From: Gyromitra esculenta
Taxonomy: Eukaryota > Ascomycota > Pezizomycetes > Pezizales > Discinaceae
Assembly: GCA_038503075.1 (NCBI GenBank)
Contig: JBCAML010000021.1
Coordinates: forward strand, 1,364,001 to 1,428,000
Reading direction: 5' to 3'
DNA: 64,000 bases
Shown here: piece by piece, positions 11,401 to 20,711 of the stretch
Position numbering within the stretch: position 1 is the stretch's first letter
How the letters are laid out: every line of letters begins with the position of its first letter
Notes under the pieces: model-generated
Database searches by the model: none
What the model was told of the DNA's origin: nothing
What the model saw: only the letters and a program-made list of their open reading frames with translations
Position numbers and translations under genes: made by a program

Positions 11401-11895
11401 GATCCTGAGAGCCAAGGCGGAAACGCCGGTATCAGCACATATAACGCTGGAACGGCAAGTAGTTTGTCAATGAGCCAAACTGCGCCAAGTCCAGACGGAT
11501 TTGATGAAGAGATGGGGATGCTAGAGTGTTTGCCCTGGTTAGCTCCAACCCCTTCCACTCTCTCCGACTCATGGCTAACATCTTATTTGATGCACAGGAC
11601 CCATAGCGGTATTCCAGAATTCGTCCAGAATCTAGGCTATGTCGGCGGTTTCTCGCCAAGTGCGTTCCAGCTTGGACCTTCGCATGAGCACCAGGCGCCA
11701 TTACAGATACTAGGGCTGCGACAGGATAGTACAGACCCACATGCAGATGAGGGTGGTGGATACGATAGTGGTGGAGGAGAAGGTCCGGGCGAAGGAGATG
11801 AGGCGGGGAATGTGTCTGGGAGGAGAGGGTTGAATACTGTATTAGAGCAGTGGCTGGGTGATGTTTTGGGCGCGGGTGGGAATGGGCGTTGGTGA
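8449..11895 (+). CDS. qutA: Zn2Cys6 transcription factor, probable QutA-like activator
   Basis: Nuclear DNA-binding activator of 1148 aa in a single exon. The binuclear zinc cluster is C32-x2-C35-x6-C42-x6-C49-x2-C52-x6-C59, followed by basic KRGLPPG and a heptad-like linker. The central region has fungal transcription factor homology features: LLDIYFTYTHVWFPILDKYDL near 420, then HCLDRVQALLLLSL and AWLLIGHAGRVAVDINL. Long low-complexity acidic, Ser/Thr and Pro-rich stretches flank it, including an STSTSTS tract encoded by an ACTAGT-type repeat near 9290. QutA and QA-1F are about 820 aa as I recall, so this protein is unusually long. Assignment to QutA rests mainly on the divergent position next to qutR and on the cluster beyond; the zinc finger class is certain, the target is inferred. 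ATG 8449 is the first Met of the frame. Confidence 0.7.
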   Translation: MSGELAKGGGGHRSETASTGPAPKRMRVSRACEQCRSRKAKCDGKTPACSPCVTLSQQCTYGAQPRKRGLPPGSVSALERTVKLLQRVLGLLIISVEGSEAALLGLVQRCGKNLFDDGDEGDKLSIAWKGGPLPEALEKLREQGREPAERSSTEAVTAGAVAPETEGEGALPVNLELAQDRFREAIKAISSGEGGRVGQSEAGGPRGSGLEGDLSGQQAEGSNEKDGDGDGDGIGAIEMDWVKESQSLQESHAGMEKGMGRGKERDQGHEISREPPCATITTSTSTSTSVTTHANSGGLPNIDNSLLMNNTAFQYQGHLQIRAVSPPPTAAAPSALPTPISFPSIDTSDENTISDGPISGSAIQNQSLYNPSISNQSFRSISYQQPSHLDPAVRDDYSLPLRDKLHDDHIQLPSNSRLLLDIYFTYTHVWFPILDKYDLIRLFHVVSSSNSSAKRKAHPSKTQVPAGKRALLYAVLALATIQHETLPQPSSSEIASSQGRSSSIPPVPPSPSAATLYTAAQQLMFSPGEEHCLDRVQALLLLSLTNIFLSHLSTAWLLIGHAGRVAVDINLKTETKSRFNTRTWLGYLVLETFISVRLGREPGVLERDWNVPVIEEDGWEEWDSWKGVAVAELQRKRDRGRDRGGSHDNEPAHILSVFNHLVGLSRLVRRIASLPPPLPPQQRSSHHSYNRSASNEDLSTPQTILRQLYSWNRELLPHCSFDILNFQNLELSSLVPTTPHISNLHLFYAHAILELHSRCPPRLFHDSFNGMNDLAPAAASSTAIILEHIRSSRSLAVLPCTFVHFAGFVSDTTSDDGFSPLGPLEKSVSERVRVLKDELEAIRNTAAAGFIPSNGLLKKAETKQELSRQLVSQGSNLPPPPPPQPRQLIDTRPRLMSQSDDSSLTGQLAAMSPSRLFTFTPPASMISPIGNIPAPESSRFRRPSAFSASGIDPQVPQPPNNSQSQQTHHASSMIGGNIHPGTGDDPESQGGNAGISTYNAGTASSLSMSQTAPSPDGFDEEMGMLECLPWLAPTPSTLSDSWLTSYLMHRTHSGIPEFVQNLGYVGGFSPSAFQLGPSHEHQAPLQILGLRQDSTDPHADEGGGYDSGGGEGPGEGDEAGNVSGRRGLNTVLEQWLGDVLGAGGNGRW

Positions 11896-13238
11896 TTTGT
11901 ATTGTATTTGTGTTTCTGGGGTTGGTTTTCTTTCTTTCTCGGATGTGATTCCATAGATGTGAATACTTGAGTGTAATATCTAAATATCTGTTTGGCACTG
12001 TTCTTGGGTCTTAGGTAGCCAGTGGTAATGCTAAGTGAGGGGTCGCCATATGGGTTGGGCTTTGAGTTTTAGATGTTGTGGATGTAGGATAGAAGGTCAT
12101 GAATGACTGCTTCGGTTTATAATATTAGCTTACGATACTAGCCATAGCGGGAGCTGTGAAAGCAGGGCACCGATCTTAAGAATAGTAGACCACTTCATCT
12201 TTGTCCTTATTCTAAATTTGGAGCAGTGAGTAATATTCTATAGTAACACTGTGTATATAATCACAAATGAGCATGTGAAGGCACTTAGGCATTATCGTTA
12301 CATAGCAAAACCAGATACAACATGCAATCTGTTAGGGCAAGACTTAAACCAGGAGCCGCCAGTATAGTTAAAGCTGGGGTCCGGTATGGTTGCGGGTAAC
12401 AAGTGATGCTATCTCGAGACTTACATATTAGTGGCTAACCAGCTATAGATATGCGTTAACCAAGTTTATGATGCTGAGGTATAGTTCGTCGGGGAGATTG
12501 GGATCAGCAGTTATCGTTGTAAATCTGATGTAGGTCATGGGAAGCCACCTGGCGCATGAATTCTAACTATTAAGAGATCCATACACATGACTTAGCCAGA
12601 AACCTATTAGAATCTCGACAGCACAATAAGGCCGTTTTGTAGGCACGAAGAAGCGGCATGTAAGAGAGCCTTCCAGATCCCCAATCGATTAGCCCTGATC
12701 TCGCTACACACGGGGCGACATCCGCACCTCGGTATATTCGCCGGGCAAGGTATGTGAAGTGAGCACAAATCGGGCGTGTTAAGCTGTATCGATTCCACTA
12801 CTAAAACTCTTAGCTTGTAGATTTCACCTACGTATTATGTAGGGGTTTAAGTCATTGCCGTGTTATGCAGTCTGCTCGAGTAATCGAACCCTTATGGTTC
12901 TTACATACACATGAATGGTGTGTGCCTCTATTTCACCGCCCGCTTACTTAAATTCACAGCCAAACCCTAGGCACGGTATAAGTAAGCTTTCTTCATTATC
13001 CAGTTCGCTGCCTCGCCGCATTCTTTACAGCCTTCGACAGAATCCCCTTGCACAGACTTTGATAGGTGATTGCAGCCTATGCTTTTTCGGGCTATGCAAA
13101 TCTTAAGGCTATGCAACTCCAAGTGAACACAGCTTGGAGTGCCTAATGCCAAGCATACAACCTTAAGGCTATTTCTCACCAATTCAAACCTTGCAATGAC
13201 CAATGAATTCAACCAACACTCACCTAAGTCAAAATTCT
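11896..13238. other. Intergenic, no supported gene
   Basis: AT-rich sequence after the activator gene. The first 150 bp are probably its 3' untranslated region. The short open frames (for example 12607-12798 and 12967-13242 on the minus strand) show no domain. The end of this stretch leads into the TATA box of the next small gene. Confidence 0.5.
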
Positions 13239-13246
13239 TCATATAA
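13239..13246 (+). promoter_or_regulatory. TATA box of the small gene at 13331
   Basis: The string CATATAAATCC lies about 90 bp before ATG 13331 and is followed by a C/T-rich leader (CCTCCCCCTACC), a common fungal core promoter arrangement. It supports the small spliced gene as a real transcription unit. Confidence 0.45.
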
Positions 13247-13330
13247 ATCCCTAGCCACTACCTCACAGTCCCAGATCCTCCCCCTACCATCAGTCCTCAG
13301 CATAACTTTCAAAGTTCAAATTCTGGAAAG

Positions 13331-13745
13331 ATGCAAGGTATTGGATTTCACATTTTTCTAGTAATAACTCTAATTATAACCAATCGCTTCACACAAAAAT
13401 GGATATTAAAACGTAGACTAAGAGTAAGTCCTTCAATTTTACAATCTCTAATACATACATCTTAGTTTTTCTTCTAATATTCCTTATCAGATCCTAGCAC
13501 AACGCAAAGCGGATTTAGAGAGACTCGCCCTAGAAGACCAAGATAGCGCGCAAAGTCCCCAGGAAACAGTCGATGGCGAGACACCCATCAATAGCACCCA
13601 TCTAGACCCCACATACGGGTCTCTATCTGAGCCTGAGCAAGAAAGCGCAAATGAGGGCCAGAGAGGGATGGATCCGCTTCCCTTATCAGAGGCTGCATCA
13701 AGTCAAGATTCGCAGTGCCCAGTTCACGGAGCAGCTGTCGCCTAG
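13331..13745 (+). CDS. Small single-pass membrane protein, spliced, unknown function
   Basis: No recognised family. Exon 1 is 13331-13423 and exon 2 is 13491-13745, with a 67-bp intron (GTAAGT donor, CTAAT branch-like site, TTATCAG acceptor). Joining them in frame gives 115 aa. Residues 4-17 are strongly hydrophobic (IGFHIFLVITLIIT) and are followed by basic QKWILKRRLR, so a type III or signal-anchor topology with a cytosolic tail is likely. The tail is charged and disordered, rich in Glu, Gln, Ser and Pro, with a possible short helix ILAQRKADLERLALEDQ. Evidence for a real gene is the intact splice sites, an 84-codon open second exon that ends in a stop, and a TATA box 90 bp upstream. It is the first of a group of tiny membrane proteins between 13 and 16.2 kb. 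Confidence 0.5.
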
Positions 13746-14815
13746 ACAGATTGTCGGCACAAGCAACGTAAACAATCCTCCTTATTAAAGACCGGTGACT
13801 GCACGAATGTTAAGTTGGGTGATTACAGACTTATATAAACTGTGATCCGGGAAACTATTTCGATTAACTATCTGTATCTTCTGAATGCTAAATGAAAAAA
13901 GAGGGGCTTGACCATAAATTATCACTCGATATCTTGGCATATGTAAATTCCGCGTGGCTATGATCAAAAACAAGTAACAAAAATGCCGAGGATGTCTATT
14001 TTCAGGCGTACAGCCATCGGCTGGGAGAACTTTGCCAATTGAACCTAAACACGGTCTTAGTTGTGATTGTGATACGATCTAGAATCGAGGTTGGTAGAGC
14101 ACGTCTCAAGGCAACAGCCAAGCACCAATGAGCGAATGCGGGGTACACAGACGTACACCTACTCGCGACATGCGTTTCCCTATAGCTACCAATTGCAATT
14201 TATATACGATTAATGGTTATTTTGCTACGAAACGACAGCACTGAATTGTCATAGGAAGCAATTGGAGTTACTGGAAACCCTAAATAAAGTTAGATATACG
14301 TTTACCCCCAAAAACTGCAGAAGGTGGTATGAGGGACTCAGACTACTTATAATCTGCTTGAACTAATAGTTGGTTCGCGATGGTAGTTAAGGAGCACTCT
14401 ACAGGCTGGTGGCACATTTTAAGGCTTATTGTTACCCAAAGAATCACGTGCACGCAAACTCGCTCTCCACAGCCAACACCCGCATCAAATGTGAGCATCA
14501 ATTCTCTCCCAACTCGTTATCCAAGTTCCACTACATATTTGTGTCTCAGGGAGTATTCCAAATCACATGACGTGGCCAGATTGGTACCAATAGATTCTAG
14601 AGAGCCATCCGAATCACGTGGTATTCAGCAAGAAGACCCAGCCATAGCCCCGCCCAGGCTTTCCAGCTCCGAAGGGAAGATAAAAAAATCCCGCCCGTGT
14701 CGTGAGCAATGAATCGCATATAAAGCACGTGCACTCTCTCTGATCATGTGATTTTTATCGATCCTACTAGGCAGCGCTCCTCGATATTCATCAAACGGAA
14801 ATAATTACTGTGGGT
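13746..14815. other. Intergenic, no supported gene
   Basis: AT-rich spacer between two small membrane protein genes. A 110-codon open frame at 14380-14712 on the plus strand has no domain, no hydrophobic segment and no promoter-like context. CACGTG-containing strings recur (near 14447, 14618 and 14727), which could be basic helix-loop-helix sites, but the function is unknown. Confidence 0.45.
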
Positions 14816-14824
14816 CATATATAA
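14816..14824 (+). promoter_or_regulatory. TATA box of the small gene at 14932
   Basis: CATATATAATG occurs here. It overlaps the first in-frame ATG (14824), so that ATG would lie at or before the transcription start. This favours ATG 14932, about 110 bp downstream, as the true start. Confidence 0.4.
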
Positions 14825-14931
14825 TGCAGTTTCTCCCAGAAAGCCCAATAGTCTTTGCGAATTTTCTTCGCAACTATTTCTTTACCGATGCCAACGCTGC
14901 TATTTACGGTGAATGCCTATTCGCAGAGATA

Positions 14932-15403
14932 ATGCCCGTTCGGCATGATCGTAGCCGTTTAACACATATCAGAGCCCGAGACAACGGAAAAGGAGGTCAG
15001 GGTGGTTTAAGTGGCGGAGACATAGCTGGTATTATCACCTGTATTGTCTCCGTTCTGCTCGCCATTACTGGCTTTATCCAAGGGTTGAGATGCTGGCAAA
15101 GGCGCACGCACAGGGTAAATCTTATTGCTCGCTAGGAAAATCCATTTTTCTGACATTGCACAGACTATCAATGAAGATATGGAGGCACGCGCATCTCATC
15201 TAGACCTCAGAACGCCTGATCTACCAACTACGACCAACGACCGGACGGTAGTCCACAATTGGCAGTTATATCTTACCTACCAAGCCACCACCCCGGCTCA
15301 GCGAGTGGCCGAGCCAGGAAGCGTAGATCCCCTCTGCCAACCGGACTCGGTTGCTTTTGGTGTGGTCCGACCAAGTAGGGTATTGACATGGCCGTCGCGC
15401 TGA
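14932..15403 (+). CDS. Small single-pass membrane protein with glycine-rich lead-in, spliced
   Basis: No recognised family. Exon 1 is 14932-15114 and exon 2 is 15164-15403, with a 49-bp intron (GTAAAT donor, CTGAC branch site, TTGCACAG acceptor). The product is 140 aa; starting at ATG 14824 would give 176 aa, but the TATA box overlaps that ATG. A basic N-terminus (about 1-18) leads into a Gly-rich segment (GKGGQGGLSGGD), a transmembrane helix (IAGIITCIVSVLLAITGFI) and then basic LRCWQRRTHR. Exon 2 encodes an acidic then polar tail without known motifs. The architecture resembles its neighbours at 13331 and 15993: a short head, SGG before the helix, and a soluble tail. Confidence 0.45.
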
Positions 15404-15908
15404 GGCTCAAGGGGAGCGGGAAAGGGCTCCGGCCAATGGGTATGAATTGAGCCGAAAGGGCTTTAAGACCAATTTTTCGAAAGAAGCGTGCAACCATGGC
15501 TAACTTCTTCTAGGTGGCCTAAATATTCGTACGAGTTGCCGTCAGTATAAATATTACCTGGAATATACGCTTACGCTTACGTAATTACGGTATTAGAACA
15601 AGATTGAGTCTCATTTGAGTCGTATTGCAGTCCATAAACTGCGCAAGAATATCATCCTTATATCCTAAGTTACACCTAAAATACGAAGCTGAACTAGTGT
15701 AAAATCCATCTTGTACATAGGTTTAAGGTATCGACTTGCGCGCCCTGAGCTGCCCTAGTCCTCCAGGAAAAACGAAAGACATGTGAGTTTTAATTATTGC
15801 TTAGTTAGTAATGGTAGTAGTGGCTTTGCGAGGCCTTTTTTCTCGAAAGCTTGTGAACTAAATACTCTATCTTCTTATTGCTTTAGTATGGGCCTATATT
15901 TTTTATTT
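15404..15908. other. Intergenic, no supported gene
   Basis: AT-rich 0.5 kb between small membrane protein genes. I see no gene in it. Its end runs into the TATATATATACT element that precedes the next small gene. Confidence 0.45.
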
Positions 15909-15992
15909 TATATATATACTAGACTGGGCTGAATCTTTCCACCGAACAAACGGTACACAACATTCGCTTCTAACACCATACTTACTCGAAGA

Positions 15993-16196
15993 ATGAATCC
16001 GGCCACGCCTACCGCCACGCCTACCATAGCCAAAGCCGTAACCCCATCAATGGGACCAAGCTTTGGTCATAGAAGCTATCATACTGTTATATCCCATGAC
16101 GATAATAGCAAAGGACTTGACAGCGGAGGCTTACCCGCGACCGTCCTCGGTACTATTTCGATTACGATCGCGATCATTGGTCGAATTCTCATGTAG
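15993..16196 (+). CDS. Very small single-pass membrane protein, 67 aa or longer if spliced
   Basis: No recognised family. ATG 15993 follows a TATATATATA element (15909-15918) by about 80 bp. The first 42 residues are Thr/Pro/Ser-rich and polar. They are followed by DSGGLPATVLGTISITIAIIGRIL, a hydrophobic helix ending at the stop. The SGG-x2-A-x3-G pattern before and within the helix is like the LSGGDIAG start of the helix in the 14932 gene. The stop TAG overlaps a GTAGGG that could act as a donor; splicing to an acceptor near 16235 would open a further reading frame to 16428, but this is not secure. The short form is reported. Confidence 0.35.
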   Translation: MNPATPTATPTIAKAVTPSMGPSFGHRSYHTVISHDDNSKGLDSGGLPATVLGTISITIAIIGRILM

Positions 16197-17225
16197 GGTT
16201 TGTTTCAGCCCCAAGCCCTATAACCTAGTTTCCAGAGACGGCCTGCCAACATGTCTCTGGAATGCATGGAGGACCAGACCAACCCGGGAACAGCCAGGAT
16301 ACCAGATTAATGAAGTGTCTTATAATATCCATCTTCGGCAGACTGTAGTTTTGGGGATTGTTTCACCTCATCAGGGGGTTGTGGTGCCTGGATCTCGAGC
16401 TGGGTTTCGCCTATCTAAACCTAATTGAGTGGAATCAAGCTTCGCCAAGTGTTGGTTGGACGCGATCGCAGCTGCACGATTGGCTTGGGCAATATTGTTA
16501 CGAAAGGTGCTGTGTGTTACTGTGTCGATCCAAGGAAAAAAAGTACAATATTGACTGGCTCGCAGATAAACAGCAGTGTTCTTGTCAGGATTTCTCGAAC
16601 GCTTAGCAGTGTATTTTTTGTATGGATCCTTAAGTAACGAGGGGACAGCAGTTTATCATAGTTTATACTTGTTGTTCAGGGGCTGTCTTCTCTTTAACAT
16701 TCTGGTATTTCCTAGTATACCTTTCTTTGAAAATACGTTGAATAACGCTATTTCTTTTCACCGCCGGCCGCGGGTCCTATCTTTGAGTGTGATATTATGG
16801 ACAGTGATAAAACGAGCTACAGAAGACCAGCTATTCCTCGCTGCCCCCCACCAGATCCCCTTTCGTCGGGTGCTACCGACTAGATCTGGAGTTGAAGTCT
16901 CGATCCAGCCCCAGAATTTGGTTCGAGACACGTCAAAGGATGGTTTTTGATATCACGGTTTATCACTCGACATTAATGAAATCCAAGATTTGCACCGCCT
17001 AGGGGTCAACCCAGCCCTAAGGAGCCAATACAATGCAATGCTCATGATAATGATATTATTGCTACTATTAAAATTAGCATTAGGATTAATATTACTATTA
17101 CACCACGGCACGCTCCCCGATGATATCTCAGGCGCTCACTATCCCCTAATCTGTTCCCGGTTTTCACGACCTTTTTTAGTTGCGCCGGTAAAGAGCACAC
17201 TGTCACAGCTCCTTCGCTCTGCTTT
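16197..17225. other. Intergenic, no supported gene
   Basis: Several overlapping short frames on the plus strand (16358-16950, 16990-17316) are shadows without domains. They could include a second exon of the 15993 gene. A low-complexity run of ATGATAATGATATTATT type lies near 17043. Confidence 0.4.
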
Positions 17226-18311
17226 TTACCCAGTCGGCTTAGGTTGCATCTTAGGCCTCGGACCTGAATCCGGACGAAGGGATACTTTCTTCCTCCTCCC
17301 GAACCGGAATCCTTGATTTATCGCGATTTCCAGCGCAGTCACGCCGCGCGAGTCTCTAATTGATATGTCCGCGCCCTCGTCCAGCAGCAAATTCAAAACA
17401 TCTGGCGAATCCCGCTCAGCTTCATCCAGCGCGGCGATGTGCAGCGCTGTCCTCCCCTTCTTATTCTGCACGTCGATGTCGGCGCCGCTTTCGAGCAGCA
17501 GCTTGATGGCGTCGCAGGCTCCGTCGAGATAGCACTGGGCCAGCAGGTGGAGCGGCGTGTTTCCCCAGTAGTCCTGCACATTAACGTCGGCGCCCCTTTC
17601 GAGCAGCAGACTGATACCGGGCACGAGCTCGCTGTTGAACACCGCGTTACCCTGCGCGGCCCAATGCAGCGCCGTCTTCCCGCGCTCGCAGCGACGCCCG
17701 ATGTCCGCGCCTTCGCGGATCAACAGCTCCGCGACCGCGATGTTGCCGAACTGCACCGCGAACTGCAGCGCCGTCTGGTCGGCCTGGAAGGTCCCCTGGT
17801 CGATGTCGCAGCCACGGTCCAGGAATATCTGCACCATTGATTCCTGCCCGGACAGCGCGGCGCAGTGGAACGCGGTCTGCCACACATGGTCGTACGCGTT
17901 GATGTCGACGTCCTTGCGCCCCAGGAAGAACCTGGCCATCTCTTCGTTGTCGACGAGGACGGCGTGGTGCAGCGGCGTCTGGTTGAAGTAGTCGCGCACG
18001 TTGATCTCGGTCCCGTTGTTGAGCAGGATCTCGGCCAGGTTTTTGTACCCCTTCTCGGCGGCCCAGTGCAGCGCAGAGATCTTGCGGTCTCGGTTCTTCT
18101 GGGTGACGAGGAAGGCGGTTTCGAGGAGCGGGATCAGGAAGGTGAGGCTTGGACAGGCTTCGATCAGGTCCTTGATGCTGAACTCGTCGAGCTTCTCGGC
18201 GATTTGTCGGATGAGATCAGCGGGCAGGTCGAGGAACTGCGTGGTAGGAGGCCTAGGGGGGGGTGGAGGGGGGGCTTTGTTTTTCCCCATTTTGTGTGGG
18301 TAACGAGCCAT
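17226..18311 (-). CDS. F-box/ankyrin repeat protein
   Basis: Intracellular protein-interaction protein of 361 aa, single exon. The open frame continues upstream to a GTG at 18347, but the first ATG is at 18311 (MARYPHK), followed by MGKNK and a poly-proline tract. Residues about 23-60 (FLDLPADLIRQIAEKLDEFSI) look like an F-box, which would link the protein to an SCF ubiquitin ligase through Skp1. The rest is about eight ankyrin repeats, recognisable from ISALHWAAEKGY, TPLHHAV, TAFHCAALSGQ, TALQFAVQFGN, TALHWAAQ, TPLHLLAQ and TALHIAA, each followed by LLL-x2-GAD-type turns. The C-terminus is basic. This domain pairing is abundant and fast-evolving in filamentous fungi, so the target is unknown. 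GC content is higher than in the flanking sequence. Confidence 0.82.
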   Translation of the reverse strand: MARYPHKMGKNKAPPPPPPRPPTTQFLDLPADLIRQIAEKLDEFSIKDLIEACPSLTFLIPLLETAFLVTQKNRDRKISALHWAAEKGYKNLAEILLNNGTEINVRDYFNQTPLHHAVLVDNEEMARFFLGRKDVDINAYDHVWQTAFHCAALSGQESMVQIFLDRGCDIDQGTFQADQTALQFAVQFGNIAVAELLIREGADIGRRCERGKTALHWAAQGNAVFNSELVPGISLLLERGADVNVQDYWGNTPLHLLAQCYLDGACDAIKLLLESGADIDVQNKKGRTALHIAALDEAERDSPDVLNLLLDEGADISIRDSRGVTALEIAINQGFRFGRRKKVSLRPDSGPRPKMQPKPTG

Positions 18312-18925
18312 TGGAGAGGCTTTCGCCTTGGGACAGGGTTCAGACACAGGTGGGAATGCTGGCAGAGCTGGCAGCAGCGCGCGTGGTCCCAGTTAATGTT
18401 GATGGGAAGCTGGGGGCGGGGAGGAGCTGCATCTCGATAATGCCCCCCCTCCCCCTGCCAAGGCGGAGTGTACTGCAATTTAACATGTCTTAGGCTGATG
18501 GCTACCACGGTTATACCAGGCCTGCGTATTGCAGCAGGTCTTGTGCGCCGTGGTGGATGGAGGGCGCAAATTGATTTCCAACAAGCAGGGTTAACGTTGG
18601 GATATTCGGCCCTGAGCAAGCACGCGTTGCGCATCGCGTATGCACGTGTTGGCGTGATTGATCAATGCGCATGTCTGCTCTGGGGGCATTGGCTGCGATA
18701 GGGCCCAAGTGTCTCATGCTCCAGCAGATCTCAGTTCTGCAGCACGCTTTTGGCCGAGTCTCGATCTGCTCTGGAGAGGGCATGAGGTGGTGGCCCAATC
18801 CGTCCTTAATGTCCGAACATAAGTATATACATAGCTACAAGAGAACCCCTATGGAAAAACAAAAACCTCAAACGGGACAGACAGGGAATACGGTAACAGA
18901 AAAACACAACCACACAGCTACTCTT
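18312..18925. other. Intergenic between the ankyrin gene and maleylacetate reductase
   Basis: Contains the promoter of the ankyrin gene (upstream of 18311) and the 3' flank of the maleylacetate reductase gene. Open frames here have no domain support. Confidence 0.45.
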
Positions 18926-20054
18926 TCACATTCTCGAACTCGCCTGCTCCCCAGCCCACGCCCTCCTAATAACCTCCCTAATCTCGTCCCTCTTGATGCT
19001 CCTCGGGTTTGGATACGGCTTCGCAACAGCCAGGTCCGCCGCCTTGTCAATATCCTCTTCCTTCATTCCATACCTACTCAGCGCCCTCTCAACCTTCATC
19101 TTCTCCAGCAGCACATTCAGTCCCTTCACCGCATCGCCATCGCTCTCCGGTAATGCGCTCGCAAGACTCTCCAGTGTCTGCTTACTCAGTCCGGGCGCAT
19201 TATACGCCAACGCGTGCGGAAGTACAATAGTATGGACCTCCGCATGCGGGAGGCTAAACGTTCCGCCGAGCGTGTGGCAGAGCTTATGGTGAAGTGACAT
19301 CCCGACGGAGCCTAAACAAGACCCGCATAGCCAGGCGCCATAGAGAGCCTTTGAGCGCGCAGACACGGAGGAGGCATCTGTCAGGAGTTCTGGGAGCGCC
19401 GCAGCGAGAGAACGGATACCTTCGAGGGCGAGCAGGTTCACGATTGGGTTTGTGGTAGTTGAGTAGAGCGCTTCGACTGTAGCACGGATGTCGCGTTAGC
19501 TGTGGTCTGTGTTGGGTGGTGATATACGTACCAGCATGCGCAATCGCGTTCACACCGCTTGTGCAGCTCATCCCGACCGGCAGTGTCATTGTTAAATCAA
19601 CGTCGTAGATCACCGTCCCCGGCAGGATCTTCGGATCGCTCCTGGTCGTCTTCACACCGTTCTCGGTTTCCCCGAGGATCGGGGTCATTTCTGACCCTGC
19701 GTACGTGGTAGGAATGCAGATGTGTGGCAGCCCCGTTCTCATCGAGATGGCTTTTCCAAGCCCGATCGTGCTCCCGCCACCAATGGAGATTACACTATCG
19801 GCTTTGCGCTCCGCTGCGTAGGACAGTGCTTTCTCGGTGATGTTGGTGGGCGTGTGCATAGTCGCCTCCGTGAACGTCCCTGCGACGGCGGGGAGCAGCG
19901 ATTCGACTTGTTTCGCTTGGGATGTTTGCTGCGGGGTGCATAGTATCAATGGCGCAGTGAGTCTCTGTCGAGAGAGTTCTGCTGGGAGCTGTGCAAGTGT
20001 TCCGGAGCCAAAAATGACACGAGACGGGTTTGAGGTGTAGGTGAAGGACTGCAT
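18926..20054 (-). CDS. Maleylacetate reductase (iron-alcohol dehydrogenase family)
   Basis: Reduces maleylacetate to 3-oxoadipate with NAD(P)H, the step after hydroxyquinol ring cleavage. Exons 19532-20054 and 18926-19476 are joined across a 55-bp intron (GTACGT...CTACAG), giving 357 aa, the usual length. Visible family features are the start FTYTSNPSRVIFGSGTL, the nucleotide-binding ISIGGGSTIGLGKAI, the substrate-pocket PTTYAGSEMTPI, DPKILPGTVIYDVDLTMTLP, and the junction AHAVEALYS restored by splicing, followed by HHKLCHTLGG. PTTYAGSEMTPI is characteristic of maleylacetate reductases rather than general alcohol dehydrogenases. With the dioxygenase at 37327 it defines a hydroxyquinol branch. 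It is probably co-regulated with the CoA-transferase gene, which lies upstream and is transcribed the same way. Confidence 0.9.
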
Positions 20055-20238
20055 CGTGGTGGGTCGAGTCGATTGCGGGTTTCTGTGGTATAGCTGGGGC
20101 TTTGGAATTGGAGACGAGGGAGTTTATTTATTGTGGCTTTTTGCTGGACTATATGCTATCCGCATTGTTGGACGTGAATAAGATGGAACAATGTGTCTTC
20201 GTCATCGCCGAGGAACGCGGGGAGCATCGGCTGGGGCC

Positions 20239-20254
20239 GGTTATATTCTTATCC
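20239..20254. promoter_or_regulatory. Candidate QutA/QA-1F binding palindrome
   Basis: GGTTATATTCTTATCC agrees at 13 of 16 positions with the N. crassa QA-1F consensus as I recall it (GGRTAARYRYTTATCC). The right half continues as TTATCCGCG, a 9-mer also found at 23640-23648 in the divergent qutE/qutC promoter. It lies about 185 bp upstream of the maleylacetate reductase ATG. A 13/16 match alone could arise by chance in a window this size. Confidence 0.35.
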
Positions 20255-20321
20255 GCGAGAATTTGCACGGAATCTCACTCGGATTTACTGTGTAACTGTT
20301 GTAATTGCTGTGGAGTGGTGA

Positions 20322-20344
20322 GGGTTTGGGGTTTGGGGTTTGGG
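20322..20344 (+). repeat. G-quadruplex-like tract (four G-runs with TTT spacers)
   Basis: Four runs of three or four G separated by exactly TTT three times, followed by further GGG runs. It fits the pattern for a parallel G-quadruplex on the plus strand, about 270 bp upstream of the minus-strand maleylacetate reductase start. Confidence 0.6.
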
Positions 20345-20711
20345 ATTTAGGTGGTTTGGGGTGGGCTATGCTACTATTTACAGTACTATTGGCTTGGTGA
20401 TATAATCTACGCCAATCTTGTGCATCCCGAAACTACGTAAACAAATTAACAGGACAGACATCCAAAGTCTTGTAGCTCGTCGAGTAGGGCAACAACGCTG
20501 ATCCGCAGTACTCAGTGAAAGAACCAATCAGCCAACGCAGGTTCGAATCCTCGCCCGAATCCTTTTTTCCTGCCTTCGCTCGAGAAGTTCCCCGCGAACC
20601 GGAGGCCCGTAACGGAACGTAGCTTTTGATAGACAATGCAGACTAGGTACAGTGGTAAATGCCATATTTACAATTCTAACGCCGAAATCCATCCTCTAAA
20701 ACGTATACCAG

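Larger units (their letters stand above)
20055..20711. promoter_or_regulatory. Promoter region of maleylacetate reductase, and CoA-transferase 3' flank
   Basis: Holds a QutA-like palindrome (20239-20254), a G-quadruplex-like tract (20322-20344) and a decayed tRNA-like stretch (about 20480-20575, not called). The region beyond about 20640 is probably the CoA-transferase 3' end. Confidence 0.45.

Noticed and set aside
16950..16975. GGTTTATCACTCGA shared with 39606-39619
   Set aside because: A 14-base identity is expected several times by chance between all positions in 64 kb, and no longer alignment or inverted ends were found.
18312..18347. Longer start for the F-box/ankyrin protein
   Set aside because: The codon at 18347 is GTG; the first in-frame ATG is at 18311.
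20480..20575. tRNA-like stretch with GGTTCGAATCC T-loop, GCTGAT...ATCAGC arms and a following poly-T
   Set aside because: The T-stem has two mismatches, no 5' acceptor strand pairs with the 3' end, and U33 is missing from the putative anticodon loop. At best it is a decayed tRNA fragment.
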